Below are positions 37,364-47,049 of a stretch of DNA of 64,000 bases, piece after piece. The translations under genes and the position numbers were made by a program. Source of the DNA: Shewanella corallii (lineage in GTDB: Bacteria; Pseudomonadota; Gammaproteobacteria; Enterobacterales; Shewanellaceae); contig NZ_JAKIKT010000001.1 in NCBI RefSeq assembly GCF_023349125.1, positions 434,001 to 498,000 on the forward strand, in the 5' to 3' direction. Position 1 is the stretch's first letter, and each line of letters begins with the position of its first letter. The notes beneath the pieces are model-generated. The model was not told where the DNA came from. It saw nothing but the letters and a program-made list of their open reading frames with translations, and did no database searches.

Positions 37364-38101
37364 ATGAAAGTGACCCGCGAAGTCCATGATGTCGAGACCC
37401 TTACAGGCACCATGCGAACCTATCTGTACCGTCCGGATCGGGAGGGGATCTTCCCCAGCCTTATTTTCTATTCAGAGATTTTTCAGCACACTGGCCCCAT
37501 ATCAAGATTGGCGACTCTGCTTGCTGGTCATGGTTTTGTGGTGCTGGTTCCTGAGGTGTTTCACGAGCTTAATCCCATAGGCACAGTGCTTGGTTATGAC
37601 GACGCCGGTAAGGATAAAGGCAATGAAGATAAGCACACCAAGCCGCTGGAGAGTCATGATTCAGATACGGTGGCACTGGTGGACTTTGCCCGGGCTCAGG
37701 AGTTTTGCTCCAGTCAGATAGGGGCCATAGGTGTGTGTATCGGTGGTCATCTGGCATTCAGAGCCGCGCTGAATCCGGATGTTCGCGGTGCCTTTTGTCT
37801 TTATGCGACTGACCTGCACTCAAATACCTTACCCTGTGAAGCGGGCAATCAGACTCTGATGCGCTGCGGTGATATTCAGGGGGAACTGCAACTGGTGTTT
37901 GGCCGTCAGGATCCCCATGTGCCGGTGGAAGGCCGTGAGCTTATCTACCGGGAGCTGAATGCCCAGGAGTGTAACTTCAGTTGGACTGAGGTAAACGCCG
38001 AACATGCCTTTATGCGGGATGAGGGCGACAGGTATGACCCAGAGTTATCCCTGTTGATGTGCCAGAAGGCAGTAGCCTTCTTTAAGAGGGTGTTGTTGTA
38101 G
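37364..38101 (+). CDS. Dienelactone hydrolase family protein
   Basis: Cytosolic alpha/beta hydrolase of 245 aa. The nucleophile is Cys in GVCIGGHLAF rather than Ser, as in true dienelactone hydrolases; the Asp (FGRQDPHVP) and His (AEHAFMRDEG) of the triad are visible. No chloroaromatic pathway genes are nearby, so the substrate is not carboxymethylenebutenolide from catechol with any confidence. Strong ribosome site AAGGAAG. It lies 82 bp after ldhA on the same strand and may be co-transcribed with it. Confidence 0.9.
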   Translation: MKVTREVHDVETLTGTMRTYLYRPDREGIFPSLIFYSEIFQHTGPISRLATLLAGHGFVVLVPEVFHELNPIGTVLGYDDAGKDKGNEDKHTKPLESHDSDTVALVDFARAQEFCSSQIGAIGVCIGGHLAFRAALNPDVRGAFCLYATDLHSNTLPCEAGNQTLMRCGDIQGELQLVFGRQDPHVPVEGRELIYRELNAQECNFSWTEVNAEHAFMRDEGDRYDPELSLLMCQKAVAFFKRVLL

Positions 38102-38120
38102 GTCACCCGTCATGAATACA

Positions 38121-38148
38121 AAAAAGGGCAGCCGAGGCTGCCCTTTTT
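38121..38148. terminator. Bidirectional terminator
   Basis: Symmetric stem AAAGGGCAGCC / GGCTGCCCTTT with a short GAG loop region and A/T runs on both sides, between convergent stop codons. Confidence 0.92.
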
Positions 38149-38165
38149 ACTGAATGCGTCAACGA

Positions 38166-38687
38166 TTACGCGCGCTCAGCCACATAAGCTTCCAGTTCAG
38201 AAGTGCTTACGCTGGCAATGAATTGACCGTCCAGGTAAAAATCAACCATTTCACCCTGCTTACGACCTGTCATTACCTGCTGGCTGCCATCTTCAAAAGT
38301 CATGGTCATCGCCAGAGTATCAGCATCCACTGCTGTCATACGGGCTTGAGTCAGCTTAACCGGAGCAGTAGTCAGATCTTTATCCAGCTTGTCGTTTACC
38401 TTGATGATAGAGTTGATTGGAGTATCAACCAGGGCTGGAGACTTGCCGGTAATTGGGTTTTTACCAGTCCAGAATTCGATGCTGTTGAAAATGAACAGGT
38501 CAGCAGTGGCTGCAATACCGTATACAGGGGCCATCAGCATGTACAGACCGGCACGGCCATAACGGTTGTCAACTACGCTCAGGTTGCCTTTGGTCACCAG
38601 GCCGCTCAGACCCATTTGTCCCATACAGCCAGCCAGTTGAGTACAGATCAGCAGCGCAACACCAGCGCCAACTTTGCTCAGTTTCAT
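38166..38687 (-). CDS. DUF3332 family lipoprotein
   Basis: Small lipoprotein of 173 aa. Start moved to ATG 38687 because GGGA precedes it and MKLSKVGAGVALLICTQLAGC is a signal peptide with lipobox LAGC. The mature part carries a hydrophobic stretch (GLYMLMAPVYGIAATADLFIFNSIEFWTG) and VDGQ-type C-terminal strands; I recognise DUF3332 from this combination. The function is unknown. The gene is single. Confidence 0.85.
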   Translation of the reverse strand: MKLSKVGAGVALLICTQLAGCMGQMGLSGLVTKGNLSVVDNRYGRAGLYMLMAPVYGIAATADLFIFNSIEFWTGKNPITGKSPALVDTPINSIIKVNDKLDKDLTTAPVKLTQARMTAVDADTLAMTMTFEDGSQQVMTGRKQGEMVDFYLDGQFIASVSTSELEAYVAERA

Positions 38688-38981
38688 AAATTCAATCCCG
38701 AAGTGAATAGTCATTAATATTTGGAGCGCAGATTCTAACCATGGGCGAGATTGTGACTGTGTCTTTGCTCACATCTTTTGGTTAGTGAATTGGGCGTATT
38801 GGTAGTGGGTTTGTAGTGATTGTCTGTGGGTGTTTGCAGGTGTTGTCCTTTGGTGTGGTGAGCCGGGTGTTGGCTTCCTACCGTTTACACTTGTGTGGTG
38901 ATTGTCGCTGCTGCAACCTGGTGGCGACAGAGCGTATAATCCCACGCTTTAATCTAGCGAAAATTGATATAAGGCGACTCA

Positions 38982-39725
38982 ATGTCTGATTATTCCCTGT
39001 TGTGGCAGGGCGAGGATGCACTGGGAGAGATCCGGGTGTTGGAGGATGACCAGTACCGTATCTTGTCCTTTGGTGACAGTGATGAGCAGAGCAAGCAGTT
39101 GAAGGCGGCTCCCCATATTCCCCAGCACACTTATATTCAGGGGATGTTGCTCAGTCTGATGTTTATGAAGCCTAAATCAGCCATTGTGCTGGGGCTGGGC
39201 GGCGGTTCTATGCTGCATGCTCTGCGTCATTATGATGCAGGTATTAAACTCAGTGCAGTGGAGCTTAGACCGGCGGTGATTGAGGCGGCCAAACGATACT
39301 TTCGGGTACAACCCAGTAAAAAACTGCAATTAATCGAAGCTGATGCGCTGACTTTTCTGCAGCAGGCTGAGCATAAGCGTACAGACCTTATCTTTGCTGA
39401 TATCTATACCAATGATGGCGTGGATGAGAGCCAACTGTCCCAGGCCTTTATTGATGGTGCGCTGCGATTACTCAAGGCTGACGGCATACTGGTACTTAAT
39501 TGCTGGAAAGAGCACAGTCGGGATGATGCTCTGCTCGCCAGACTGAAAGCTTGTTTTGCCCAGGTTTACGCCTGTCTTACGTCCGGCGGCAATTGGGTGA
39601 TCTTTGCGGCACGGGCAGCGGGCACCCTGAGAGAAGATAGTCTCAAATCTGCCGCCGATGACCTGTCAGATAAGCTGGACTATCAGGTATCCCGCAGTCT
39701 GAGCCGTTTCGGTCCCTGGGAATAA
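38982..39725 (+). CDS. Spermidine-synthase-like methyltransferase-fold protein
   Basis: Rossmann-fold protein of 247 aa with VLGLGGGSMLHAL (SAM or dcSAM loop), SAVELRPAVIEAAKRYF (acidic ribose-binding residue) and DLIFADIYTNDG, where true spermidine synthases carry the aminopropyl-transfer Asp. There is no N-terminal beta-stranded tetramer domain of classic SpeE, so it belongs to the shorter SpeE-like family whose substrate is unknown. A ribosome site AAGG precedes the ATG. The 267-bp gap before it is G/T-rich and shows no gene. Confidence 0.85.
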   Translation: MSDYSLLWQGEDALGEIRVLEDDQYRILSFGDSDEQSKQLKAAPHIPQHTYIQGMLLSLMFMKPKSAIVLGLGGGSMLHALRHYDAGIKLSAVELRPAVIEAAKRYFRVQPSKKLQLIEADALTFLQQAEHKRTDLIFADIYTNDGVDESQLSQAFIDGALRLLKADGILVLNCWKEHSRDDALLARLKACFAQVYACLTSGGNWVIFAARAAGTLREDSLKSAADDLSDKLDYQVSRSLSRFGPWE

Positions 39726-39751
39726 AACGGCTTTAGTATTACTTTTCATCA

Positions 39752-39787
39752 GTTTACGTCAACTGTCACTTTGAGGTTGACGCAAAC
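39752..39787 (+). promoter_or_regulatory. Inverted repeat upstream of the alkyl-sulfate cluster
   Basis: GTTTACGTCAAC (39752-39763) and GTTGACGCAAAC (39776-39787) are 11/12 inverted copies spaced by 12 bp. They lie about 107 bp before the TonB receptor start. There is no T run, so an operator is more likely than a terminator. Confidence 0.45.
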
Positions 39788-39893
39788 TGTCGCTTTTCGA
39801 CAAAAACCTGTCGGCTGATAACAATTTTTCAACACGCTGTTCGTCCAGTATGCAGTTATGGGCGATAACGCATAGAAGAAAAGGCTGATAAGC

Positions 39894-42293
39894 ATGTCGA
39901 CATTCAAATCACTTCCCTCTAATCCAACTTTGTTGGCCTGTCTGGTTTCATTGAGCTTGTCACCATTGGCGGCCATGGCCGAAGAGGCAGAGCAGCAGGG
40001 GAAAACCCTCGAAGTTATCGAAGTTACAGCGCAAAAGCGGGTGGAGAGCCTGCAGGATGTGCCGGTTTCCATCACTGCGGTAAATGGCGACATGCTGGTG
40101 GAAAACAATATCGCCCAGATGGAAGAGATGGCCGCCTATGTGCCCAACTTTACCGTGACCAAATCCGGTCAGGGTTACAACATCTATATGCGCGGGCTGG
40201 GATCCGGTGCCAACCAGGGCTTTGAGCAGACAGTCGGAACCTATGTAGACGGTATCTACCGTGGTCGTGGCGTGCTGATGCGCAGTGCGTTTCTGGATCT
40301 GGAAATGGTAGAAGTACTGCGTGGCCCCCAAAGCATACTCTTTGGCATGAATACCACGGCAGGCGCCTTGAATCTGACCACCAAAAATCCCACGGATATC
40401 TTTGAAGCCGGATTGGCCACCAGCTATTTTACCGAAGGGGACAAGGTTGATTTTGAGGGCTTTATTTCCGGCCCGCTGACTGACACCCTGAATGCCCGCT
40501 TGGTGACCCGCTATGAAAACGATCAGGGCTATATCTACAATACCGCCACTGATGACACCATTCCTGCCAGAGAGAGCCTGGCAACCCGCCTGACGCTGGA
40601 CTGGAACCCGACTGACTCCTTCAATGCCAATCTTAAGCTCCAGCATGACAGCGACACGATTAAAGGGCGTCCTCTGGTGGTGGTCGCAGAACCTGCACTG
40701 GTGGAGGCCAATTCTCCTTTGCTGGCCCAGCTTGGCTATTACACTTTGAGCCATGATACCGCCAGAACCAACCCGGCGCTGGGTGAAAAGGAGCGGGAAG
40801 ACGCCAGCATAGATTACGTTACCCTGGATATGTCCTGGGATCTGGGCAATCACAGCTTGGATGCGGTGACAGGCTGGCAAAGTTATGAACTGAATGGCAG
40901 TAAAGATCAGGACTCCACCGCCCGGGCATTGATGTACTCTCCTGAGTTTGAAGAAGCCTATGACCAGTTCAGCCAGGAAGTCCGCCTGACCTCAGATCTC
41001 GGTGGAGATCTCGAATATATTGTCGGTGCTTATTATCAGTCCAGCGAACTGACCTACACCGAAAATTCTGCTGTATATCCGCTGGCGGTGAGAGGGCTCA
41101 GAGACTATGCCAGCGACTCAGACCTCTGGGCAGTGTTCGCCCAGCTGGACTATCAACTGACAGACAAGTTGAGTGCCACACTTGGGCTCAGATTTACAGA
41201 TGAGCATAAAGAGGGGCGTAAGCGCATGGATCTGGTTGATCCGGTGACAGGTACGCCCATTGCACAAATGCCACTGGTGAAGCCTGCTGCGCTGGCATCA
41301 ACTCTGGATGCATTCGGACTGCCTGGTCTGCCGGGGCCTGCTTATGTCGCCATGTTGGGCCCGAACCTGCCATATCTTGACCCTTTACTGTTCGGCACGC
41401 CGACTCAGAATGTTGCCAACCCGCTGGTGGGCACCATAGAACAACATGATATCGCTGCCGAACGCGATGACAGCCATGTCACCCCTTCTGTCACCGTCAG
41501 CTATGACCTGGGCGACAGCATGGTTTACGCCAGTGTAGCGACTGGTGTTAAAGCCGGGGGTTTTGATGCCCGCTCCAATCTGGCAGGTAACTTCGAGTTT
41601 GAAGCCGAAGAGGTTATCTCCTACGAAATTGGCAGCAAAATGACTCTGGCCGGCGGCGCCGCTGAACTAAACCTCGCCGCATTTGTGATGCAGTTTGATG
41701 ATCTGCAAACCTCTGTGTTCGACGGCAGCCTGGGCTTTGTCGTGGAGAATGCCGGTGAGGCAACCACTCAGGGAATTGAGCTGGACGGTCGTTGGTTGCT
41801 GACTGATGAGCTGACCCTGTCAGGCAGCGTGGGTTGGACAGACTTCAACTGGGACTCTTTTAAGGGAGCCAAGTGCTTTACCAGTACCGTGTTGGTGCCG
41901 GACAACATAGAAGCCAATGGCAAAACCTGTGACCTGACCGGCGAAACCAATGCCCTGGTACCTGAGTTCAGTACCAGTATGCGGCTGGACTATGTCACCT
42001 ATATCTTTGGTGACTGGGAGTGGCGCACAACACTGGATGTGAACTATCAAACCGAAGTTTACACTGCCACAGATCTTAATCCTCTGACCAAACAGGATGC
42101 CTTTGCCAAGGTCAATGCCCGCACAGCCATTATCTCTGACTCAGGTTGGGAGCTGGCGCTGGTGGGGAAAAACCTGACCGACGAAATCACCTCAAGTTTC
42201 GCGTTTGACACGCCGCTGACCCCTGGTGTGTACAGCCAGATGGTTGATCCGGGACGCAGCATAGGTGTGCAGGCCCGCTACTACTTTTACTAG
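39894..42293 (+). CDS. TonB-dependent outer-membrane receptor of the alkyl-sulfate cluster
   Basis: Outer-membrane receptor of 799 aa. Signal peptide to about residue 29 (SPLAAMA), TonB-box-like EVIEVTAQKR, plug with VPVSITAVNGDMLVENNI and VEVLRGPQSILFGMNTTAGALNL, barrel with ...YASVATGVKAGGFDARSN and a C-terminal aromatic end (IGVQARYYFY). The sequence style is of receptors used for organic nutrients rather than iron; no Fur box was seen ahead of it. The alkylsulfatase gene follows 59 bp later, so a role in uptake of sulfate esters or surfactants across the outer membrane is inferred. Confidence 0.92.
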   Translation: MSTFKSLPSNPTLLACLVSLSLSPLAAMAEEAEQQGKTLEVIEVTAQKRVESLQDVPVSITAVNGDMLVENNIAQMEEMAAYVPNFTVTKSGQGYNIYMRGLGSGANQGFEQTVGTYVDGIYRGRGVLMRSAFLDLEMVEVLRGPQSILFGMNTTAGALNLTTKNPTDIFEAGLATSYFTEGDKVDFEGFISGPLTDTLNARLVTRYENDQGYIYNTATDDTIPARESLATRLTLDWNPTDSFNANLKLQHDSDTIKGRPLVVVAEPALVEANSPLLAQLGYYTLSHDTARTNPALGEKEREDASIDYVTLDMSWDLGNHSLDAVTGWQSYELNGSKDQDSTARALMYSPEFEEAYDQFSQEVRLTSDLGGDLEYIVGAYYQSSELTYTENSAVYPLAVRGLRDYASDSDLWAVFAQLDYQLTDKLSATLGLRFTDEHKEGRKRMDLVDPVTGTPIAQMPLVKPAALASTLDAFGLPGLPGPAYVAMLGPNLPYLDPLLFGTPTQNVANPLVGTIEQHDIAAERDDSHVTPSVTVSYDLGDSMVYASVATGVKAGGFDARSNLAGNFEFEAEEVISYEIGSKMTLAGGAAELNLAAFVMQFDDLQTSVFDGSLGFVVENAGEATTQGIELDGRWLLTDELTLSGSVGWTDFNWDSFKGAKCFTSTVLVPDNIEANGKTCDLTGETNALVPEFSTSMRLDYVTYIFGDWEWRTTLDVNYQTEVYTATDLNPLTKQDAFAKVNARTAIISDSGWELALVGKNLTDEITSSFAFDTPLTPGVYSQMVDPGRSIGVQARYYFY

Positions 42294-42352
42294 TCAGAGA
42301 TTCAATCATCAGGATGGCAGTGCTGCAGGGAAAGCGGCGAAAGAGGTAAGTC

Positions 42353-44374
42353 ATGGATAAATCGTTGAACATCAGTAAGAAGCCACCCAGGGCCGGCAGT
42401 TTTCACTCCTTTCGCAGCGCTGTGACTTTGGGTTGCGCTGTCGCCCTTCTGGTGGGGTGTGGTCAGGCTCAGGAAAAACCGGATGCAGATTCACTGCAGG
42501 CCTCAGTGGCAACTTTGGATGCACATCAAAAGGTCAGGGAAAGCCTGCCGTTCGATGACACCCGGGACTTTGAGCTGGCCAGAAAAGGTCTGATAGCTGA
42601 GGCCAAAGAGATAGATATCTATCGGGATGGGCAGAAGATCTGGTCGGCAGAGTCTTTTGATTTTCTAAACGGTGCTGAAGCTGCCCAAACGGCCAACCCA
42701 AGTCTTTGGCGTCAGGCGCAGCTGAACAATATCCGTGGTTTGTTTGAGGTGGTGCCGGGTATCTATCAACTGCGTGGATTTGATCTGGCCAATATGACCT
42801 TGATCGAAGGGGAGTCGGGTTGGATAGTGGTCGATCCCCTGACATCAAAGGAGTCTGCCCAAAAGGCGCTGGAGTTCGCTTTCTCTCATCTGGAGCGCAA
42901 GCCTATCAAGGCGATCATCTTCACCCATGCTCATATCGACCATTTTGGTGGCGCACTGGCGGTGGCCAGTCTCGAACAGGTGCTGACCGGTGAAGTCGCT
43001 GTCATCGCCCCGGAAGGGTTTATGGAAGAGGCTACCAGTGAAAATATTATCGCCGGTATTGCCATGGGGCGCAGAGCCGGACTCATGTATGGCTCCCATT
43101 TGCCGGTTGCGCCGGATGGGTATATAGGCAGCGGATTGGGCAAGGGCCCAGTGATGGGAAGCTTTGGCATTCTGCCGCCAAACCGGGTGATTACTGAAAC
43201 TGGTGAAACCGTGACCGTCGACGGTATCGAGATAGAGTTTCAGATGACGCCGGAAACCGAGTCTCCCTCTGAGTTCACCTTCTACCTGCCCCAGTTTAAT
43301 GCTTTCTGCGGTTCCGAGCTGGTATCCCGCAACATGCATAACATCTACACCCTGAGGGGAGCCAAGGCCCGGGATGCTGTGCGCTGGAGTCACTATATCG
43401 AAGAGGCTCGTCAGCTGTTTGCCGGTGCGGACGTTTACTTTGCCAGTCATCATTGGCCCTTGTGGGGACAGGGGGAGATCCAGGACTTCCTGACCAAGCA
43501 GCGGGATATCTACCGGTTTGTGCATGACCAAACGGTACGTTGGTTCAATATGGGGCTCAATGCCGAGGAGATCGCTGAGCGTATTGAGCTGCCACCGTCA
43601 CTGGTTCAGAACTGGTCTACCCGGGGTTACCACGGCTCTCTGAAACACAATGCCAAAGCTGTGTATCAATTCTATCTGGGCTGGTATGACGGCAACCCGG
43701 CCAACCTTGATCCCTTGCCTGCTGAGCAGTCGGCGTCCAAATATGTGCGTCTGATGGGGGGTGCTCAGGGAGTAATAACCGCAGCAAAGGCGGCTATTGA
43801 TGAGGGCGAGTATCGTTGGGCGGCTGAGCTGCTGAATCGTCTGGTATTTGCCGATGCCGATAACGCAGACGCCAAAGCTTTACTGGCAAAGGCTTATACC
43901 CAGTTGGGTTATCAGGCGGAGGCGGGATCCTGGCGCAACTCCTATCTGGTGGCGGCTCAGGAACTGGCTGGGGGAATGCCGGATAAAGGGGTCGACCTTA
44001 ACACTATGCGTGATGTACTGGCCCAAACCTCGGTAGATAAGTTCTTTCAGTCGCTGGCGGTCAGGCTAAAGGCTGAAGACGCCGATGAGGTCACCACCAA
44101 AGTCAGGATCTCTTTCAGCGATCTGGATCAGCACTACCTGCTGTGGATTGAGAACGCGGTGATGCACTTTAAGGCGGTGGATGCTGATGCCAGCTCGGAT
44201 GTCGGCGTGGTGCTGACCCGACCCCTGCTGGTGGATATGTTGACCGGACAGTTGGGTATTCAGCAGACGCTCTTTTCTGACAACCTGGATGTACAAGGTA
44301 ACCCTCTGACATTAATTGACTTTCTATTGTTGTTCGAACAGCCGGATGGCAAATTCAACCTGGTCACTCCCTGA
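42353..44374 (+). CDS. Alkylsulfatase (metallo-beta-lactamase fold), lipoprotein
   Basis: Hydrolyses alkyl sulfates to alcohol and sulfate with a two-zinc centre, 673 aa, similar in size to SdsA1. It has a lipoprotein-type signal (VALLVGCG near residue 36), so it should sit at the periplasmic face. The zinc site THAHIDH (His192, His194, Asp196, His197) is intact. After the catalytic domain come a dimerisation domain (RDAVRWSHYIEEARQLF onwards to about 510) and a C-terminal SCP2-like lipid-binding domain (about 545-673), the standard alkylsulfatase layout. It is flanked by a TonB receptor and a DUF1254 gene in one apparent operon. Confidence 0.95.
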   Translation: MDKSLNISKKPPRAGSFHSFRSAVTLGCAVALLVGCGQAQEKPDADSLQASVATLDAHQKVRESLPFDDTRDFELARKGLIAEAKEIDIYRDGQKIWSAESFDFLNGAEAAQTANPSLWRQAQLNNIRGLFEVVPGIYQLRGFDLANMTLIEGESGWIVVDPLTSKESAQKALEFAFSHLERKPIKAIIFTHAHIDHFGGALAVASLEQVLTGEVAVIAPEGFMEEATSENIIAGIAMGRRAGLMYGSHLPVAPDGYIGSGLGKGPVMGSFGILPPNRVITETGETVTVDGIEIEFQMTPETESPSEFTFYLPQFNAFCGSELVSRNMHNIYTLRGAKARDAVRWSHYIEEARQLFAGADVYFASHHWPLWGQGEIQDFLTKQRDIYRFVHDQTVRWFNMGLNAEEIAERIELPPSLVQNWSTRGYHGSLKHNAKAVYQFYLGWYDGNPANLDPLPAEQSASKYVRLMGGAQGVITAAKAAIDEGEYRWAAELLNRLVFADADNADAKALLAKAYTQLGYQAEAGSWRNSYLVAAQELAGGMPDKGVDLNTMRDVLAQTSVDKFFQSLAVRLKAEDADEVTTKVRISFSDLDQHYLLWIENAVMHFKAVDADASSDVGVVLTRPLLVDMLTGQLGIQQTLFSDNLDVQGNPLTLIDFLLLFEQPDGKFNLVTP

Positions 44375-44406
44375 GGGATCGGAACAGAAGATAAAGGATT
44401 AATCCA

Positions 44407-45948
44407 ATGACAATAACAAAATCTCTGCTTGCTACTGCCGTGGCCGCCGGGCTGGCCTTTTCAGCCCCTGTGGCGCTGGCCGAACAGAAGGCTCCTCAAC
44501 AACAGGCGATGGCCGCCAAGGGGCATCCAATTCTCAATATGTTCAAGGTGAACAACCATGAGTTTCAGGGACTGATTAAAGAAGCCGATGCCAAAGCTAA
44601 AGAGGAGTGGGCCTATGCCACAGGTATTCAGGCATTTATGTTTGCCATTCCCATGGTGATGATGGATGTGCAGCGGGATCTGCGTATGAATCCTGTAATT
44701 CTGGAGCGCATCAAAGACACCTGTCCCTGTGCCGCCCCCGGCGAGTGGGGACATTACTCAGGTTTGGCTACCGCCAAATCAAAAATGCCCTATACCCCAA
44801 ACCCGGATACGGTTTACTCAGGCCTTTACGCCAATTTGGCGGATGAACCATACATTATGAAGGTGCCGGATATTGAAGAAAGGTACTTCTCGGTTCAGGT
44901 GGCTGACGCATATCTGGTGAACCAGCACTATATCGGTACCCGCGCCACTGAAGGCAAGGGCGGTTATTTTGCCCTGGTTGGGCCTGACTGGCAGGGTGAA
45001 TTGCCGGATGGTGTGGTAGAGATGCGCATGCCCAATGACTCTGCCATTGTCGCACTGCGAATCGCTTCCTACTCCAACAATCCGGATGAGGTGGCTCAGG
45101 TACGCAAGCTGCAACAGAAGTTTGATGCCATGCCATTGTCTCAATTTGGTTTGAGCAAGGCCGAGCGCGAGAAGCTACCTGCGCCTGTGCTGAATCTGCC
45201 TGAAACCCGTCTGAAAAAGGGTGAACTGGCGTTCTATTCCTATCTGTCGCAGTTGTTGAGGGAAAACCCACCGGTAGGGGAAAACCGCGCCATCCTCAAC
45301 AGCTTCAAACTCATAGGTCTGAGCGATTCCCAGGCATTTGATCCGGCAAAACTGGATGAACCCACCAAGCGAGGGCTTGCGCGCGCCATGAAAGCCGGTA
45401 TCGACATCATTAAATGGAAGGTGAAGTTCCGCGGTACCCAGTCGGAAAACAAGTGGAATGTGGATTTTGTCGGCGGCGATTATGGCACTGACTATCTGGC
45501 CAGAGCTGAAGGCGCTGTACAGGGGCTATTTGTGCACTCTCCCGAGGAAGCTGTGTACTTCCATACCTATTCAGATATCAACAATAACCTGCTTCAGGGG
45601 GCTGATAACAAGTATGTGCTGCACTTTGAGAAAGGCCAGTTACCCACCTCATTTGAAGGAGGCTTCTGGTCTATCACTCTCTACGGTGATGATTATCAGT
45701 TGGTAGACAACCCCATCGACAGATATGCCATTCGCAAGAGCACTGAAGGTCTTAAGTATAACAAGGACGGCTCGCTGACTCTCTACCTGCAAAGCACCGC
45801 GCCGGAAGGGCTCGAGTCCAACTGGCTACCGACTCCTGAGCAGGGGATTTTCCGTCTTAATATGCGTGTGTATCTGCCTACAGATGATGTACGCAGCTGG
45901 GATACCGTAGAGGGATTCCTGCCCGGCGTAGTACCGGTTAAACAGTAA
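44407..45948 (+). CDS. DUF1254/DUF1214 domain exported protein
   Basis: Exported protein of 513 aa with a signal peptide ending SAPVALA. The DUF1254 domain (about 60-200: ATGIQAFMFAIPMVMMD, MPYTPNPDTVYSGLYANL) is followed by DUF1214 (about 385-500: GGFWSITLYGDDYQLVDNP, WLPTPEQGIFRLNMRVYLP). The family is widespread beside lipid and hydrocarbon catabolism genes but has no established reaction. An AAAGGA ribosome site precedes it, 32 bp after the alkylsulfatase stop, so it is the third gene of that operon. A GC-rich hairpin (45957-45975) without a T run follows it. Confidence 0.9.
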   Translation: MTITKSLLATAVAAGLAFSAPVALAEQKAPQQQAMAAKGHPILNMFKVNNHEFQGLIKEADAKAKEEWAYATGIQAFMFAIPMVMMDVQRDLRMNPVILERIKDTCPCAAPGEWGHYSGLATAKSKMPYTPNPDTVYSGLYANLADEPYIMKVPDIEERYFSVQVADAYLVNQHYIGTRATEGKGGYFALVGPDWQGELPDGVVEMRMPNDSAIVALRIASYSNNPDEVAQVRKLQQKFDAMPLSQFGLSKAEREKLPAPVLNLPETRLKKGELAFYSYLSQLLRENPPVGENRAILNSFKLIGLSDSQAFDPAKLDEPTKRGLARAMKAGIDIIKWKVKFRGTQSENKWNVDFVGGDYGTDYLARAEGAVQGLFVHSPEEAVYFHTYSDINNNLLQGADNKYVLHFEKGQLPTSFEGGFWSITLYGDDYQLVDNPIDRYAIRKSTEGLKYNKDGSLTLYLQSTAPEGLESNWLPTPEQGIFRLNMRVYLPTDDVRSWDTVEGFLPGVVPVKQ

Positions 45949-45973
45949 TTGCAGACGAGCCCCGGTAAGGGGC

Positions 45974-46990
45974 TCAGGCACTGTATTGCTTGGGGGACAC
46001 ACCTGTCCATTGACGGAAAGCCCGGGTGAAACTGCTTTGATCGGCAAAGCCCAACATCAGGGCGATTTCGGTCAGGGGCAGCTTCTTTTCCGCCACCAGT
46101 TTAATCGCCAGATGGTGACGACAGTCGTTGAGCAGCTGGTTGAAGCTGACCCCTTCTTTCTTCAAATGTCGCTGCATGGTTCGCACGCTCATATTCAGAT
46201 GAGCGGCGGTCATCTCGGCATCGGGTTGATCGAACAGCATATGGTCAAGCAGGTATTTCTGGACCCGGGTGGCGAAATGGCTTTCGGTAAAACTGGCCAG
46301 GCGCTCGGTAATCCATTCATCCAGAGAGGCCGCCAGCGCAGGGTTGGCAAACATATGGGGTTTCAGCAGAGCGCTGCGCTCAAAGGTCAGTAGTGTCTCT
46401 GTGGCATCAAAGGTGACCGGGCAGCCAAAGAATTCGCTGAATGCAGTGACTTTCTCTGCTGAGGCTGGGTGGGAGAAGCTGACCGATTGAGGGCTGAACT
46501 CCTCGTCGACCATCAGCCTGAACAGCTTCACTGCAGTGGCACTGTAGGCCTCAATCGCCTCCGGGGCACAGGGCTGGTTCTCCGGCGGAATGCTGATGGC
46601 GAGTGACAGTAAGTCTCCATTGTCACGTATATCAATATCAGCCACATCTGTGGTGTGGCGGAAATAGCGAATACAGCGCTGCAGTCCCTCCAGTACATTG
46701 CGGCTGGAGACCATGGCAATCCCGGGAGCGCTGTATGTGGAGGGCTGAAAATAGCGGGTCAGGGTCAGGGCGATGCAGGGATCACCAGTTTGTTCAACCG
46801 CCAATTGCCAGACCTCGGCCATTTGACGAACCGGAAACCGGGCTTCACTGTCCCGTTGAACGTCTTCAAGGTTGAGTCTTGCCTGTCGGAAAACGGCGGT
46901 TGCATCGACTCCATAGCTCGCGATCGACCTGGCCATTAAAAGCGCCCAGGTTCCTATGGTTGAAGGAGTTTTTGGGATCAGTGTTGTCAT
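45974..46990 (-). CDS. AraC-family transcriptional regulator (arabinose-binding-domain subtype)
   Basis: Regulator of about 338 aa. The N-terminal two thirds matches the large sensing domain seen in OruR/ArgR-type AraC proteins (VFRQARLNLEDVQ ... GIAMVSSRNVLEGLQRCIRYFR); the C-terminus has the double HTH (MTAAHLNMSVRTMQRHLKKEG and LTEIALMLGFADQSSFTRAFRQWTG). I start it at ATG 46990; 13 residues more are possible and no ribosome site decides. It is divergent from the alcohol dehydrogenase gene (59-bp gap) and convergent with the DUF1254 gene, so it is the likely regulator of the alkyl-sulfate cluster. Confidence 0.9.
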   Translation of the reverse strand: MTTLIPKTPSTIGTWALLMARSIASYGVDATAVFRQARLNLEDVQRDSEARFPVRQMAEVWQLAVEQTGDPCIALTLTRYFQPSTYSAPGIAMVSSRNVLEGLQRCIRYFRHTTDVADIDIRDNGDLLSLAISIPPENQPCAPEAIEAYSATAVKLFRLMVDEEFSPQSVSFSHPASAEKVTAFSEFFGCPVTFDATETLLTFERSALLKPHMFANPALAASLDEWITERLASFTESHFATRVQKYLLDHMLFDQPDAEMTAAHLNMSVRTMQRHLKKEGVSFNQLLNDCRHHLAIKLVAEKKLPLTEIALMLGFADQSSFTRAFRQWTGVSPKQYSA

Positions 46991-47049
46991 GTTTTTGTTA
47001 ATTTTGTGACAGTGCATTGGGTATACCATAAATGCATAAGTGAGGACAT

